From Athripsodes cinereus (taxonomy: Eukaryota > Arthropoda > Insecta > Trichoptera > Leptoceridae): a DNA stretch of 64,000 bases. Below, piece by piece: positions 1 through 11,430 of this stretch. How positions within the stretch are numbered: the first letter of the stretch is position 1; every line of letters begins with the position of its first letter. The notes under the pieces were generated by a model. The model did no database searches, was not told where the DNA came from, and saw only the letters and a program-made list of their open reading frames with translations. A program made the translations under genes and the position numbers. The stretch covers positions 4,154,001 to 4,218,000 of the forward strand of contig OX388320.1 in assembly GCA_947579605.1 (NCBI GenBank), in the 5' to 3' direction.

Positions 1-440
1 AGATTGTAATCTCCACATAGGAGAATTCTAGCTTTAGGATATAAAATCCTCAGTTGTTCCACTTCTCTGGTATGCTTTGTATAAAGATCACTTCTGGAGT
101 TTGGAGGAATGTACACAGAGCCTATTATAAATTTTCTTGGTCTGGTATTTATCATTATGAATAGATGTTCAACGTCTAGATGAGTTGTTTTGATTCTGTG
201 GGATGTCAGTGTTTTATTTACTGCAATCAGTACTCCACCTCCCCTTGATTTAGTGCTAGTGGACGCGCACCGATCCATTCTATATATATTATACTTATCA
301 TTGAGTCCTGTTTCAGCTGTTTTAATATCACTACTTAGCCATGTCTCTGCTAATATCAACACTTCTGATGTTATTACCGGTGCAATACCTCGTAACTCAT
401 TGAGTTTTGTTTTGAGGCCACGCACATTTTGGTAATACAT
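1..440 (-). pseudogene. non-LTR retrotransposon ORF2, endonuclease domain (5' part, runs off the window)
   Basis: Reading the minus strand from the ATG at 440 gives an open frame to the window edge that matches the N-terminal AP-endonuclease domain of Jockey/CR1-type LINE ORF2 proteins. It starts MYYQNVRGLKTKLNEL (the conserved N near the start), followed by the catalytic-glutamate motif LAETWL, the RGGGVLIAV strand, then VYIPPN and CGDYN near the edge. The enzyme nicks target DNA for target-primed reverse transcription. No stop is seen in the part inside the window, so it may be intact, but the RT domain is not visible. ORF1 ends 17 bp upstream (458), the usual spacing for a two-ORF LINE. 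Clade assignment is approximate. Confidence 0.8.
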
Positions 441-457
441 GGAAAGTGTTGATGTTT

Positions 458-856
458 TTAGTTTTTTTGATGTTGTTTTACGATTTTCGGTTCTGAGTTT
501 ATATACTTGATGGTCAGGTTTAGTTCACCCATCTTTTTTCTATCCTCTAGTATATTGAGCAGCTCCTTGAATTTCTTCCTCTGTAAAAAGGTTCGATCTT
601 CAGCAGCCTTAATTTCAACAGGTAGCTTTCGCTTATTTAAAAGAAAATCTCTAGCTGCAGAATGATCCTCAAATTCAACTTTCATTGGTCTAATTTTATC
701 AACCTTTTTTGTACCCAATCTGTAAGTCCGTTTGATTTTCGTTTCATTTCCACCATTGACTTTTTTAATTATGTTTAATACTTGATCGTAATCAGCCTCT
801 AGATTAGTTGGTTGGTTATCTTCGCCTTCAGGTACGTTGTATATGATGATGTTTTT
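458..856 (-). pseudogene. non-LTR retrotransposon ORF1 protein, C-terminal part (5'-truncated)
   Basis: The minus-strand frame upstream of the endonuclease ORF reads NIIIYNVPEGEDN, then RTYRLGTKK, RPMKVEFED, FLQRKKFKELL and a stop at 458. This is the RRM-like and C-terminal part of the ORF1 RNA-binding chaperone found in many insect LINEs. The frame is open from about 856 to 458 but has no initiator: it begins abruptly next to three 18-bp tandem copies at 856-909, so the copy is 5'-truncated there. Together with 1-440 it marks one LINE insertion on the minus strand. Confidence 0.75.
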
Positions 857-909
857 ACTGCTTTATGTTTCAATACTGCTTTATGTTTCAATACTGCTTT
901 ATGTTTCAA
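856..909. repeat. 18-bp direct repeat, 3 copies
   Basis: TACTGCTTTATGTTTCAA is repeated three times head to tail (856-873, 874-891, 892-909). It sits exactly at the 5' end of the truncated minus-strand LINE, so it may have formed during integration. Confidence 0.9.
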
Positions 910-1132
910 TATTTAATCCTTGAATGTATACAAAGTACCTATACTACAATTACGTCAAGCGTTTTCACCAAAAATAATAATGAAAAGAAACGCCACAGTG
1001 AACATTTAATGAATGTCATTTTTATTAGTCATTAATTTTGAGCATTTATAAACGGTTGATTATAATTCTAAATTAATCACTATCTTTAATTGTGATCCGA
1101 AAATTTGTCCATAACCCGACGTTATGAAGGTT

Positions 1133-1710
1133 GGGTCTGTGAGACCCGTCACATTTTATTTCACTTCTAGTTTGGTTATTATGCGTGCGATGTTGCCCTT
1201 TTTTTCAATAGCTAGAGCTGTTGAGTTGTTCTATGCGTCGTCGCAGGTAATAAGTTAAACGTGCAATAGCCGCAGTGAAAGTTACTCGTGCACAAAATTG
1301 AAAAAGGTATGTGAGACCCATCCCCGCAGTTAGTGTAACAATTTCGCGCCATTTTTTATACATATTATTTTAGCTATTATCCGAGTATTAATCCTTTTTC
1401 ATTTGTTTTTTTTTGTTTTTGCTTACAATTTAAGTTGCTGATGTATTCAATGTATTTTATTTGTGTTTTTTGTATGTACTTAGTAAAAAATGGATTGACA
1501 AGAGGCCGAACGACGAAGAGAATGATTTTGTTGATATTTGTCGTTCTTTTGTCATTCTCTTATAAATATGATAAAAACATAATATAGTATGATATTTGTG
1601 TTTCACTTTCTTACATAAATACCTAAAAAACTAAACACGAATAAATGTTAACTTTATTATTTATAAAGTATTAGAATAATTGATTTCTAATGAACGGGTC
1701 TGTGAGACCC
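1133..1710. repeat. region with repeated GGGTCTGTGAGACCC palindromes
   Basis: The 15-mer GGGTCTGTGAGACCC (6-bp arms, GTG loop) occurs at 1133-1147 and 1696-1710, and a half-copy (GTGAGACCC) at 1311-1319. After the last two the sequence continues similarly (CCC then GTGTAACA). Such motifs can be subterminal repeats of piggyBac-like elements, but I see no transposase and no convincing ends. The rest of 910-2240 is AT-rich with nothing I can identify. Confidence 0.5.
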
Positions 1711-2254
1711 ACCCCAACGTCCGTGTAACACTTTTCTATCCCATGACCCCAGGTTAAATATTTCTTAACAAAATATCTACAGTAAATCAGGTGCATTGTA
1801 CCAATATTAGTGATTTAATTGAATATTTTATTCGATTGTTATTTCATTCGAACACTGTTACAGGTTGAGTTCGAATAATCACTTCATTCAAGCACATTTT
1901 ATACAATACATTGTATTTGTATGGTTCGCTCGCTTTTCAGCGATCACGGACAAATTCGTTCGTCAGTTTTCCACTCTCAGTAAACGTAAGGCTTAACATT
2001 AATTACTAAGAAGGTGGCTTATCTTTCTATGTACATAGGTACTTTATAACGTGTTTGTGTTCAAAACGGAAAATTACTTATTAATTATTATTATATAATT
2101 AATACAAGAGAACACAGATAACATTTGGTATAGTAGTAGTAAGTAAATACTCAGTCATCATATCTGTATGTAAATGAAATTCGTATATTTAATAATATTT
2201 TCACATGATTGAAGACTCACTTTGATGATTGATGCAAAAACTAATTTTTAAGTA

Positions 2255-2570
2255 AGTTAGTTTGGAGAATCGAATAAAATTGGGAGTATGAGCGGATGCA
2301 AGAGAAGTGTTGTGAATAGAATGTGTGAAAATAAGTTATGATGGTTTGGACATGTGGAGCGTATAGATGATGAAATGGTGACGAAGAGGATGTATCTCTC
2401 TGCAGGAAAAGATGTGAGAAAGCACAGACGTCCAAGAACAACGTGGATTGACCCATTTGAATTAGAATTTAAAATAAAAACCAATCAAACATTGTTTCCT
2501 GCGCCCTTGAGATGGATGCTCCATCAAACGGAGTACATTCCACAAGTAGCTAGCAGGACTACATAGAGTA
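2255..2570 (+). mobile_element. decayed LINE 3' ends (RTE-like WFGHV family, then a CR1-like end)
   Basis: 2330-2455 translates to the RT C-terminal motif of a LINE family seen repeatedly in this window (C-WFGHVERIDDEM-TKRMYLSAG then a basic RxRP-TW segment). At about 2478-2570 the sequence changes to TTTCCTGCGCCCTTGAGATGG and what follows, which matches the end of the CR1-like fragment at 28555-28985. Both are short, broken remnants. Confidence 0.65.
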
Positions 2571-2642
2571 AGGCCGAAAATCTTGGTATTTCAGTTCAGA
2601 CAGAACCTTGGATGTGTGATTCGGAGTACCATTTTTGGCTTC

Positions 2643-3478
2643 AGTAAATAGTAAATAGTAAATAGTAAATAGTAAATAGTAAATAGTAAATAGTAAATAG
2701 TAAATAGTAAATAGTAAATAGTAAATAGTAAATAGTAAATAGTAAATAGTAAATAGTAAATAGTAAATAGTAAATAGTAAATAGTAAATAGTAAATAGTA
2801 AATAGTAAATAGTAAATAGTAAATAGTAAATAGTAAATAGTAAATAGTAAATAGTAAATAGTAAATAGTAAATAGTAAATAGTAAATAGTAAATAGTAAA
2901 TAGTAAATAGTAAATAGTAAATAGTAAATAGTAAATAGTAAATAGTAAATAGTAAATAGTAAATAGTAAATAGTAAATAGTAAATAGTAAATAGTAAATA
3001 GTAAATAGTAAATAGTAAATAGTAAATAGTAAATAGTAAATAGTAAATAGTAAATAGTAAATAGTAAATAGTAAATAGTAAATAGTAAATAGTAAATAGT
3101 AAATAGTAAATAGTAAATAGTAAATAGTAAATAGTAAATAGTAAATAGTAAATAGTAAATAGTAAATAGTAAATAGTAAATAGTAAATAGTAAATAGTAA
3201 ATAGTAAATAGTAAATAGTAAATAGTAAATAGTAAATAGTAAATAGTAAATAGTAAATAGTAAATAGTAAATAGTAAATAGTAAATAGTAAATAGTAAAT
3301 AGTAAATAGTAAATAGTAAATAGTAAATAGTAAATAGTAAATAGTAAATAGTAAATAGTAAATAGTAAATAGTAAATAGTAAATAGTAAATAGTAAATAG
3401 TAAATAGTAAATAGTAAATAGTAAATAGTAAATAGTAAATAGTAAATAGTAAATAGTAAATAGTAAATAGTAAATAGT
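2643..3478. repeat. heptamer tandem array (AGTAAAT)n, about 119 copies
   Basis: The 7-bp unit AGTAAAT runs for 836 bp with no interruption that I can find; the first variant units appear after 3478 (GTTAACAGTAAATAGTAAGTAG). Because 7 is not a multiple of 3, the minus strand reads as an endless YYLLFTI protein, which is an artefact. Degenerate units reappear at 3733-3797 on the far side of a LINE tail, so the array was once longer. Confidence 0.97.
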
Positions 3479-3514
3479 TAACAGTAAATAGTAAGTAGTA
3501 AATTCATACGTATA

Positions 3515-3732
3515 AATAAAAAGAGCACTGCTCTTCCGTATGCAAGGGTTCCGTCGGCCCGGGCGTCCCTCTTTCACAATACACCGTTTCTATGACAATG
3601 ATATCAGAGCGCAGGGAATGTCGTGGAAAGAGGTGACGCAATTGGCGCAGAGACGCTCTGAATGGAGAAGGCTGGTTTCTGCCCTTTGCTTCCGAGAGGA
3701 GCGTTGAGGGCGAGATGATGATGATGATGATG
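3515..3732 (+). mobile_element. LINE 3' end (WEEVTQLAQ family) inserted in the heptamer array
   Basis: Translation of 3630-3707 gives WKEVTQLAQRRSEWRRLV-SALC-EER followed by a stop and a (GATGAT)n tail, the C-terminus and 3' microsatellite of a non-LTR family also present at 13620-14000 (-), 44440-44625 (+), 49382-49565 (foldback) and 56480-56670 (-). Heptamer units lie on both sides, so this copy inserted within the array or was duplicated with it. Confidence 0.75.
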
Positions 3733-3799
3733 AGATAGTAAATAGTAAATTATAAATAGTAAGTAGTGAAAAGTCAATAGTAAAAGTAAGTTGTAAGTA

Positions 3800-4920
3800 G
3801 AAATAAAAAATCATATTTGATATCTCAACAAAAACACTGTTTATTTTTTATTATTGAAATAAATAATCGATAGTAAATTAGTCACAAGGTACTACAAACA
3901 CATTTTTAATACAAATGGAGCCAAATATAGATAGTAGATATACCTACATATTACGTACCTATTTCAACACTAAATTTAATTTAATTAATGTAAGTCCATA
4001 TACCTACGTATGAAATAATATTTGAATATTTTATGAACTTTCAAAGCATGAAATTGGCAAACTAAATAAATAAATTACAAATCTAGACTTCTCTTGATAA
4101 TGTCAATTTTACTCGACAAAAATGCCCTACATATTACCAGTAAGAAAAATAAACATGTTTAATATTCTTTAATCTGTATTTCACGATGCGAACACGCAAA
4201 CCCTGGAGCAATATTATTTTAACATGCTTGATGTGTTCATTATTCATAAAGTATTATAAATTAATTATGTATCATCTACCAGCGAGTTTAAATATGTTAT
4301 TATCTATGTATACGAGTACGTACTACATATTTGTAACTTAAACTAGCAACGCCATTTGGTGACGATTCGTTGATAACAAAATGTCTTCCGTCGATACTAG
4401 CGCCATTTGTAGATTCCAATAATTAAGAACGTGATTCCCCATAATTACTGTTTAAATAATTAACTTATCTAGTATAAATGTGTTTCCGAAACTTTCGTTA
4501 TTGATTTCTTCATGAAATAAAATGTTTTATTTAAAGACTTATTAAAGTAGATTGTCAATCTTCAATCAAATACATGGCAAACAATTTTAATTAATCTTCT
4601 CTTCTACTGTTGAAATTCTGTAAAAAAAAATCATTTGCATTTATTTGGCATTGTATTATATTGGACTGAAACAATCGCCCTTTGGAATGTCCTTTTATTT
4701 CAAGTAGAAATGGAATCATTCAATTCTGACATACGTAGGTGTGAGTAAGATTTCTTAAGTACTACATAAATCCATATTTTGCATCTTTGTTGTAAGTTTT
4801 AAGATTACTTCAGAAGACTACTTCCAATGTTCCTATTTGTCAGCTCCCTAATTCTGAAATCAGTAACAGCATGCTACTTTTCGCAACTGATGACAGACAG
4901 TATTCCGAATCAATCAAATT
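3800..4920. other. AT-rich stretch without recognisable features
   Basis: I see no coding potential, RNA gene or repeat that matches elsewhere in the window. Confidence 0.5.
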
Positions 4921-4924
4921 TAGT

Positions 4925-5311
4925 CAGTCCACTTTGCGGAAATTCGTTCCTCCTTTTTGTTCCATTGATTATTAATAACTGAGTCACTTTGCGGAAATTC
5001 GTTCCTCCTTTTTGTTCCATTGATTATTAATAAGAGGTCCTGGAAGCAGCGGTGGACAGGGATCTCTGGAGGAGGTACCTAGGCGCAATGGGCCCCCGAC
5101 CCAACTAGGACAAGGGGAAGAAGATGTATGAAGGTATGTATGATTATTAATAACTGAGTACTTTGCGGAAATTCGTTCCTCCTTTTTGTTCCATTGAAAC
5201 TGAGTCATTTTGCGGAAATTCGTTCCTTCCTTTTGTTCCATTGATTATTAATAACTGAGTCACTTTGCGGAAATTCGATTCTCCTTTTTGTTCCATTGAT
5301 TATTAATAACT
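4925..5311. repeat. minisatellite, five copies of a 55-bp unit
   Basis: The unit starts GAGTCACTTTGCGGAAATTC and ends TTGATTATTAATAACT. Copies start near 4925, 4981, 5156 (short, missing its last 14 bp), 5201 and 5256. The second copy is split at 5034-5140 by a small retrotransposon tail. Confidence 0.93.
5034..5140 (+). mobile_element. 107-bp 5'-truncated LINE 3' end with 13-bp target-site duplication
   Basis: The insert translates EVLEAAVDRDLWRRYLGAMG then PRPN and a stop, ending in an ATGTATG-type tail. A second copy lies at 51835-51985. The target-site duplication TGATTATTAATAA is perfect at 5021-5033 and 5141-5153, and the unsplit minisatellite copies give the empty site, so this is a real, fairly young insertion. 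Confidence 0.9.
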
Positions 5312-5515
5312 GAGTCTTACCTACGCCTCGTTATTTGAGAACATCTGAAATAACCATTTGTTAAACATTCTACTCATATAGTTCTCAATATAAGATCAAG
5401 ATATGAATAATTAAATACATTATGTATAAATCGAGTTATAATTATGTCACACACCTCAATAAAATAAATCCTCCGTAAACCATTTGTGGATGAAGAACCA
5501 TTGATAATTTGTTAG

Positions 5516-5523
5516 TATATAAG
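5516..5523 (+). promoter_or_regulatory. possible TATA box of the secreted-protein gene
   Basis: TATATAAG lies 143 bp upstream of the ATG at 5659, with initiator-like TTAGT about 30 bp downstream (near 5548-5552). Placement fits a core promoter, but AT-rich DNA gives such matches by chance. Confidence 0.35.
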
Positions 5524-5658
5524 TGTCAGTTAATAATGTAATATCTGTTAGTTGAATTAAGAAACAGGTTCAATTAACGTTTTGTACATAATTTAGTAGT
5601 CCTAAGTTATACACTGTATTATTCATATCGTAAATGAAGTGTTAGTTAATTCACAACC

Positions 5659-8600
5659 ATGAAAGTGCTATTTGTAAGTATGAAATAAAATTACTAGGCA
5701 AGGATGTTGAGTGATACATATATCAATAATTCTGAAAGTTATAATCATCACTATGGCGCTGCTTCCTTTGCGGAATAGATGCAACTTAATCCTATACTTG
5801 CATACACTTTTCGCTTCCATTACTGTCATAAAATTCTTCACGCATGCTCTCCTATTCAATGCGCTCAACATGCCCATTCTCTAGAACCTGGTTTTTACGA
5901 ACTTGTTTATTTTATTATTTATTATTATTTATTACTTTATTCTTCACTGTACCTACATTGGTTACAATACTACATACCTAATGAAATAGTGTCATAAAAA
6001 TAACAATTATAAATTCAATGTACAGAGGGCGAGTTTATCGCTAAAATGCGATGTCTTCCAACTATTTTCTTCTTCTTATGGCCCGCTAGATCACCCTTCT
6101 GACTATCAGTTTACCTTCCTTTTTAACTACGTATTATATGTTTATTCGAATACACATGTGCAGTCTGCAAACGGTTTAATATTATTTATTTATAGAAATA
6201 TATACGGCAAGAAGCCTTTTACATGTTTACATAAATTCAAAAAAATACAACGACAACAATGACATAACAATGGATATAAAAATACTTAGTGTCGAAAAAT
6301 CAAACAGTAACCAGAGAAACGTATTAAGAATAAATAACTAGTACAATACACACATAAATCGATAACATCTACACGATCACACTAACAATATCAAATAATA
6401 AGTAATACAATAAATAGAATTACTAATTTTGTTATTCTATAATCCTCTAACTATCTTCTCTTTGACAATTTAACAACACTTTGAGACGTTATTGGCGGCA
6501 CAAATCATCCTTGTAGGATGTTATGCCACAAGTGGAAGAAAAAAAAAAATAGAATTAATTATGATTGTATATTGTGATATTTTTTTTCGTTTCCGTTTCC
6601 GTGCACCATTCTTCTCAGCAACGTATACATTCTTAGTCATTCTGTCTCTAGATCTAAAAATAAATTGAATATTGAAAAGATGTAAAGATTTATATTACGC
6701 AATTTCTTTTGTAATTTGGTTGACTTTGTGGTAATTTTATCACAGTCCGAAACTCTTAAAATGCATTATGTAATAATATTCCCACTATAACTGGTATAGT
6801 GTATTTATGGTGTTTAGGTAGTAGATTTTCAGAATGAAATAAATAAAACAATTGTTTTATTCTACTATTTGATTTATTCAAGAGAGAGACGTTTTTCGTC
6901 TTGATAGGACATTGTCAATCTGATCGATCAGGTTGACAATGTCCTAACAATATTTATTTCGGTATTATAAAGGTTTGTACGATATATATGTATATTTATA
7001 TAATGATAATGATAATAAATGTATAATCCGTAGGTATGTGATCACGTCATTACCTTGAAGTTACCATATTCCCACATTCATTATTATTTAAACAACCTTT
7101 CAATCGCTTTCGCTGTCTCACGTAAACCTTTTCTTACATCAAATATTCATTCCATGATATCCTCCCTTTCTCTTCTGTCCCACCTCTGTAGTAGGTACAG
7201 AGAGGCAAATTTAAGTCAACACCAGTTTACATAATTACGGTGATTTTTGACGCTTATTAAGAGTCGAAAACGAGTCCTACTTAAAAAGAAGATGGTATTT
7301 AAACCAGTGACAGAATATTCAAATTTAAAGTGGCAAAAATATTGAAATAAGCAAATAGAATTATTGACTGGGAGACGACATAATACTTACGTGAACGACC
7401 ACTTATAACTATTTAGGTGAGGACAGCACAATGGCCAAAAAAAATATCAAGAGCTGGCAGACAATATATTTAAAATATGCTGTACATATTTTGTTTTATA
7501 TGATGTACATGCCTACTAATAAAACCATCAATATCGAGAATGGTGGTGGTCTGCAGCCGGATTGTGGGCTCGAGATCCGTTAACTACTTCCCCACCTTCA
7601 TGATACAAGCATATACTTTTATGTGAAGATTATTTTCGTTTAGAAATAGATAAAAGAAATTCAACTCAACAAAATAAATAAAAACAGAGCATTTTCACAC
7701 AATTTAAAATAATTTTGGAAATTTAAGAACAAAAATTTTTTTTTGTTCTTAAATTTCCAAATTCTCAGTTAGTATATTTCCGTCACCCGTTTCTTATTTT
7801 TAGTCGGTCACCTTGTCGGCCACCATAACTGTCGCCCATTTTATGCAATTCGGTCTTGAATTTTTGTGACAAAAATTTACAATGCACAGTCAGTTCATTG
7901 TAAATTAACCATTTGGTTTTTCGGTTACCGTTTTTAATATTTACCTTAAAATATCTATTGAAATATGAATCACCTGGCATCTTAATGTTAATTTTATATA
8001 CCTACATAATATTTGCATCCTTCGACATCTTTTCAATAAAAAAAAAATACATTCACTTTGTTACACTACTATGGAAAACATTTTATCTTCGACTTTCATT
8101 ATTTATATTGATTCAAATTCATTTTCGTTTTAATATTGAGTTTTCTCTTATTTTGTTATTGCTGCAATGAAACACGTGTCAGCATGTCAGTTAGACAGCT
8201 TTTTCGCCGATATGCTTTTTCATGGATTCTTCATAAAATAGCCTGCTAACATACATACATACATACATATTGTATCTAAAATATTTGTAACTCAATGTAG
8301 TATGGAACTTCTGACGTGAATACCTTTAGGTATCCAAGATTTCTCATTTATCTATGTATTTATCTATATTTATAATATGACATGGATGTAATGTCCTAGA
8401 ATTTATGAATAGTGTCCTTGAGGTGCTTCGGCACGTAAACGACACTTTAATATTGTCCAATAATAATAATAATAACAGCCTTTTTCAATAGTTTTATTTC
8501 AATACCATCCGTACCGTAGTTGTCAGAATGTATAATTATACATAAGCTGTTACGGCATGTGTTTCATGTGAAAGTTATGAGAAATTCCCAAGTATTCCCA

Positions 8601-10760
8601 AAATCGATTCTCTTGGGATGTTTTAGTAATTTAAGTACTGTTCTCAAAAGTCTAGATCTCGGCAGTGAAAGCTATGTGAACTTTGAAAAACAACTTCACA
8701 AAGAAGTGATGGTATGAAAAAAAATGATTTTTACTTGTTTAGTTGAATTTATGAAAATCAAAAAGGGTTTGATTATTGATTCAGTACTTTTTTCCACTTA
8801 CTTGACTTAATAGTATTCAATGACAGTAGATACGTGTAGGATATGTCCCTAAATTATGCTTTGAATACTAATATCATTCTTTGGATTTTCTTTTTACTTT
8901 TTTTCAACAATTTTGTAAAGGTGTATATAAACGCCTGATTCATTGCCTGATCGTCCAGCTTGAGATCTCCCTACATTTTATTAACCTATTTTACGTAGGT
9001 TGCCATCCAAGAAATTTTTCGGATTCAAGAATTCAAGAGTTGATACACTATGCAAAAGCTGCTACTAAACTTTGATTTTGTTTCATGCGTGCATTTAAAG
9101 AAATTAAGAAAAAGTAACTAGGTGATAATGAGTATTTTTTTTATTTATTTTTAGGTTCTCTTTACATTTTCTGTCGTTCTGGTGGCTGGAGATCCAACAT
9201 CGAACCCTCGTGAAAATATAGTCGGGAAAACATCTTCAGTGATAACATCATCCAATTTTGTCTCATCGTCTTCAAACATCAACGGAAAAGTTAATAGTGC
9301 TTCAAAACTAGATTCTTCTGTCGTTAAAAGTGAAGCTGATATAAAGGGAAGAGATGGAGTCATCGAGCACACGAACCCCAAAGTTGAAGGAGTAAAAGTA
9401 GAGTCTTTGAAAGTGACAAAAGGCACGGTTGCAGGCGAGGCTGAACCTCAGTTAAACTCAAGATTCAGTAACTTTGAAAGTGAAAATGAATATAAAGTTG
9501 ATGAGAAAGTCACCCATAATGGATTCGTACAAATAAAAAATCCAGTGCATAGAAGAATTGCTGAACTTCAGAAAAGTCACCCTCATTTAGCCAATAGATT
9601 TCGGGATGAATTTGAAGTACGTTTAACCAATGTTAATTTTTTTCTTTTAATACTTGCTTATCAACAACTGCACTGTACATACACACATTTTCTTCCCTTG
9701 TCCTAGTTGAATCAGCAGACCATTGTGTCAGGATACTTAATCCAAAGATTCCTGTCCAATGTTAGTTCTGAAAGCTTTTCCTAGCAACTCTGGCCTCTGA
9801 CTACCCAAATCAAGACTTTCAACACTCGTCAATTCTTTCCTTTAATTATAGTGTACTATAAACTTTCAAAACAGATTACATAATCCAAGGGCTTATTTTA
9901 TCAGTTAGTAAGAGCCCAAAGAATTCAATTGTTGAGTTATTTATTTTTTGGTTTCAATCACTGATACACATTCCAACTTTTAACAACAAATAAATTTAAA
10001 TCCATCCATCTCCATCTCCGTCGGTCTCTCAATCCTGAGGATCGTGACCATCATGCTTCGTTCTGTAGACCATCTGTCTCATCAAATTTAAATAAACTAA
10101 AAAAATGACATCAAATAACAGATGATTATTGTTTTAGGACGGAGATAAGCCAAGAGATCCAAGTAATGATTACCAAAATAAGCCCCTTATAAAGCCATCA
10201 GAAAACTCACAATATCAGTGGTCTGAAACCCGAAGAATACTGGATGAAATACTTCTTCTTCAGGTATACTTATGTGCCTCAATATCAGCGTACTTTATAG
10301 TAGCTATTTGGAAGATTAATAAAAGAAATTCAAATGGAAAAACAATTTCTTCAAAAAAATTATAAAAAGTACCTCTATGTTTTGTAGGTTTTCAAAAACT
10401 AGGATGACGCCATTTTTAATTGCTATACCGTTTTTTTTTTTAAATGGATTACTAAAATATGTACGCTGTGTTCTGATACATGTCATAGCAACAGTTTATT
10501 TAGAAAGAGTTTTGTCTTAGTGTCCCATATTCAGGATATTTATGGAAGAAGTCCTATTTTATGTTAAAGTTTATCAACATTATTTTTGTCTGGCAATACA
10601 CCCGTAACGAGTGATTTGTGCTACACTATTAGATGTGTGTTTTTCAATAAAAATAATTAAATTATTATTTGATTTTCTCTATTCCCAGTTACTGGACCGT
10701 CTCAACTATCGGCGTACTCTATCACTTGAAGACTTGGAAAGTTATTTAGAAGAACTTTGA
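5659..10760 (+). CDS. unrecognised secreted protein, 224 aa, four coding exons
   Basis: Exons 5659-5673, 9155-9616, 10138-10263 and 10689-10760, all phase 0, with GTAAGT, GTACGT and GTATAC donors and TTAG/TTTTAG/CCCAG acceptors. Exon 1 supplies only MKVLF; joined to exon 2 it makes a clean signal peptide (MKVLFVLFTFSVVLVAG, residues 1-17). The mature part is hydrophilic and rich in Ser, Glu, Lys and Val up to about residue 110. It then has basic steps (HRR at about 139) and ends in a Leu/Glu-rich amphipathic helix (residues about 187-224). It has no cysteine framework and no membrane segment after the signal. I do not recognise the family, and a neuropeptide precursor is unlikely because amidation sites are absent. 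An AATAAA lies at 10865. Intron 1 (3.5 kb) begins in an old LINE tail. Confidence 0.75.
5680..5885 (-). mobile_element. LINE 3' end (WFGHV family), minus strand
   Basis: The reverse strand reads MGMLSALNRRACVKNFMTV and continues as the C-terminal tail that follows the WFGHV motif in the copies at 11062-11430 and 20640-21105. It lies just inside intron 1 of the secreted-protein gene. Confidence 0.7.
6905..6946. repeat. 42-bp near-perfect palindrome
   Basis: TAGGACATTGTCAATCTGAT and its reverse complement meet with no loop; only one base pair mismatches (a T-G pair in RNA). No TIR element is seen around it. Confidence 0.85.
7715..7761. repeat. hairpin with about 20-bp arms around an A/T run
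   Basis: TTTGGAAATTTAAGAACAAA is followed by its inverted copy after the A/T run. It lies in intron 1 of the secreted-protein gene. Confidence 0.85.
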
Positions 10761-10864
10761 GCCACTGCATTCTTTTAGGGATGATTACCGACGGCTTCTT
10801 CAATAACATATTTCAAAGTAATCAAAGAAACAATTTATATTTTGAAATTCAATATAACTTTCTC

Positions 10865-10870
10865 AATAAA
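10865..10870 (+). terminator. poly(A) signal AATAAA, secreted-protein gene
   Basis: A canonical AATAAA lies 105 bp after the TGA at 10758-10760. Confidence 0.6.
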
Positions 10871-11061
10871 GTTTTCAACTAATGCGTTTTATTTTTCTTC
10901 CAATTATACCTAACCAAAATTCTTCCTAAGAAATGAGCAGATGTTCGAGAACTACGCAGCTTCACCACGTGCACCAAATTCTCAGTTACGGTCTCGTAAA
11001 AAAAATCGGCGTATATATATAGCACATGGATCACATAATAAATAATATACACAATAGTCTG

Positions 11062-11430
11062 GTAGAAAAACTGTAAGTGCGTAATACGAGAAGAGTGTGG
11101 AATGAAATCTGGAGTGATAATAGGAATGAAAGTGAATAAACTACGGTGGTTCAAGCTGGTTAAAAATAAAAAGAGGGCAGAATGACAAAGAAACTATATG
11201 TAACTGAGAAGAATAGTGCTAGGAAATGTGGCCGTCCAAGGATTAAATGGCAAGACCATATAAACATCCTACAAGATGGACACTTGTTGAGTACATTAAA
11301 TAGGAGAGCATGCAAGAAGAATTTTAAGACAGTGTCAGAAGCAAAAGTGTATGCAAGGATAAGAGTAAGTGACAACCAATCCTTTCTACGTACCCCGCAA
11401 CGGAAGCGGTATGATTGTCACGATGATGAT
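11062..11430 (+). mobile_element. LINE 3' end (WFGHV family)
   Basis: The translation includes RKCGRPRIKWQDHIN and LSTLNRRACKKNFKTVSEAK, the RT C-terminal tail of the same LINE family as 20640-21105. The frame is shifted and it is non-functional. Confidence 0.7.

Larger units (their letters stand above)
5886..9150. other. intron 1 of the secreted-protein gene: AT-rich, hairpins only
   Basis: I see no exon here. Short inverted repeats lie at 6905-6946 and 7715-7761 and an (ACAT)n run near 8253. The open frames at 7783-7980, 7913-8170, 8520-8717 and 8881-9075 look like chance AT-rich ORFs. Confidence 0.5.

Noticed and set aside
190..435. 81-aa plus-strand frame
   Set aside because: It is antisense to the LINE endonuclease domain, which has clear motifs.
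2591..3577. 328-aa minus-strand frame with endless YYLLFTI
   Set aside because: It is a translation of the heptamer array; any 7-bp repeat without stops reads this way.
4984..5241. 85-aa minus-strand frame
   Set aside because: It is a translation of the minisatellite and its LINE insert.
7783..8170. Overlapping 65- and 85-aa frames
   Set aside because: AT-rich, within an intron, no motif and no splice support.
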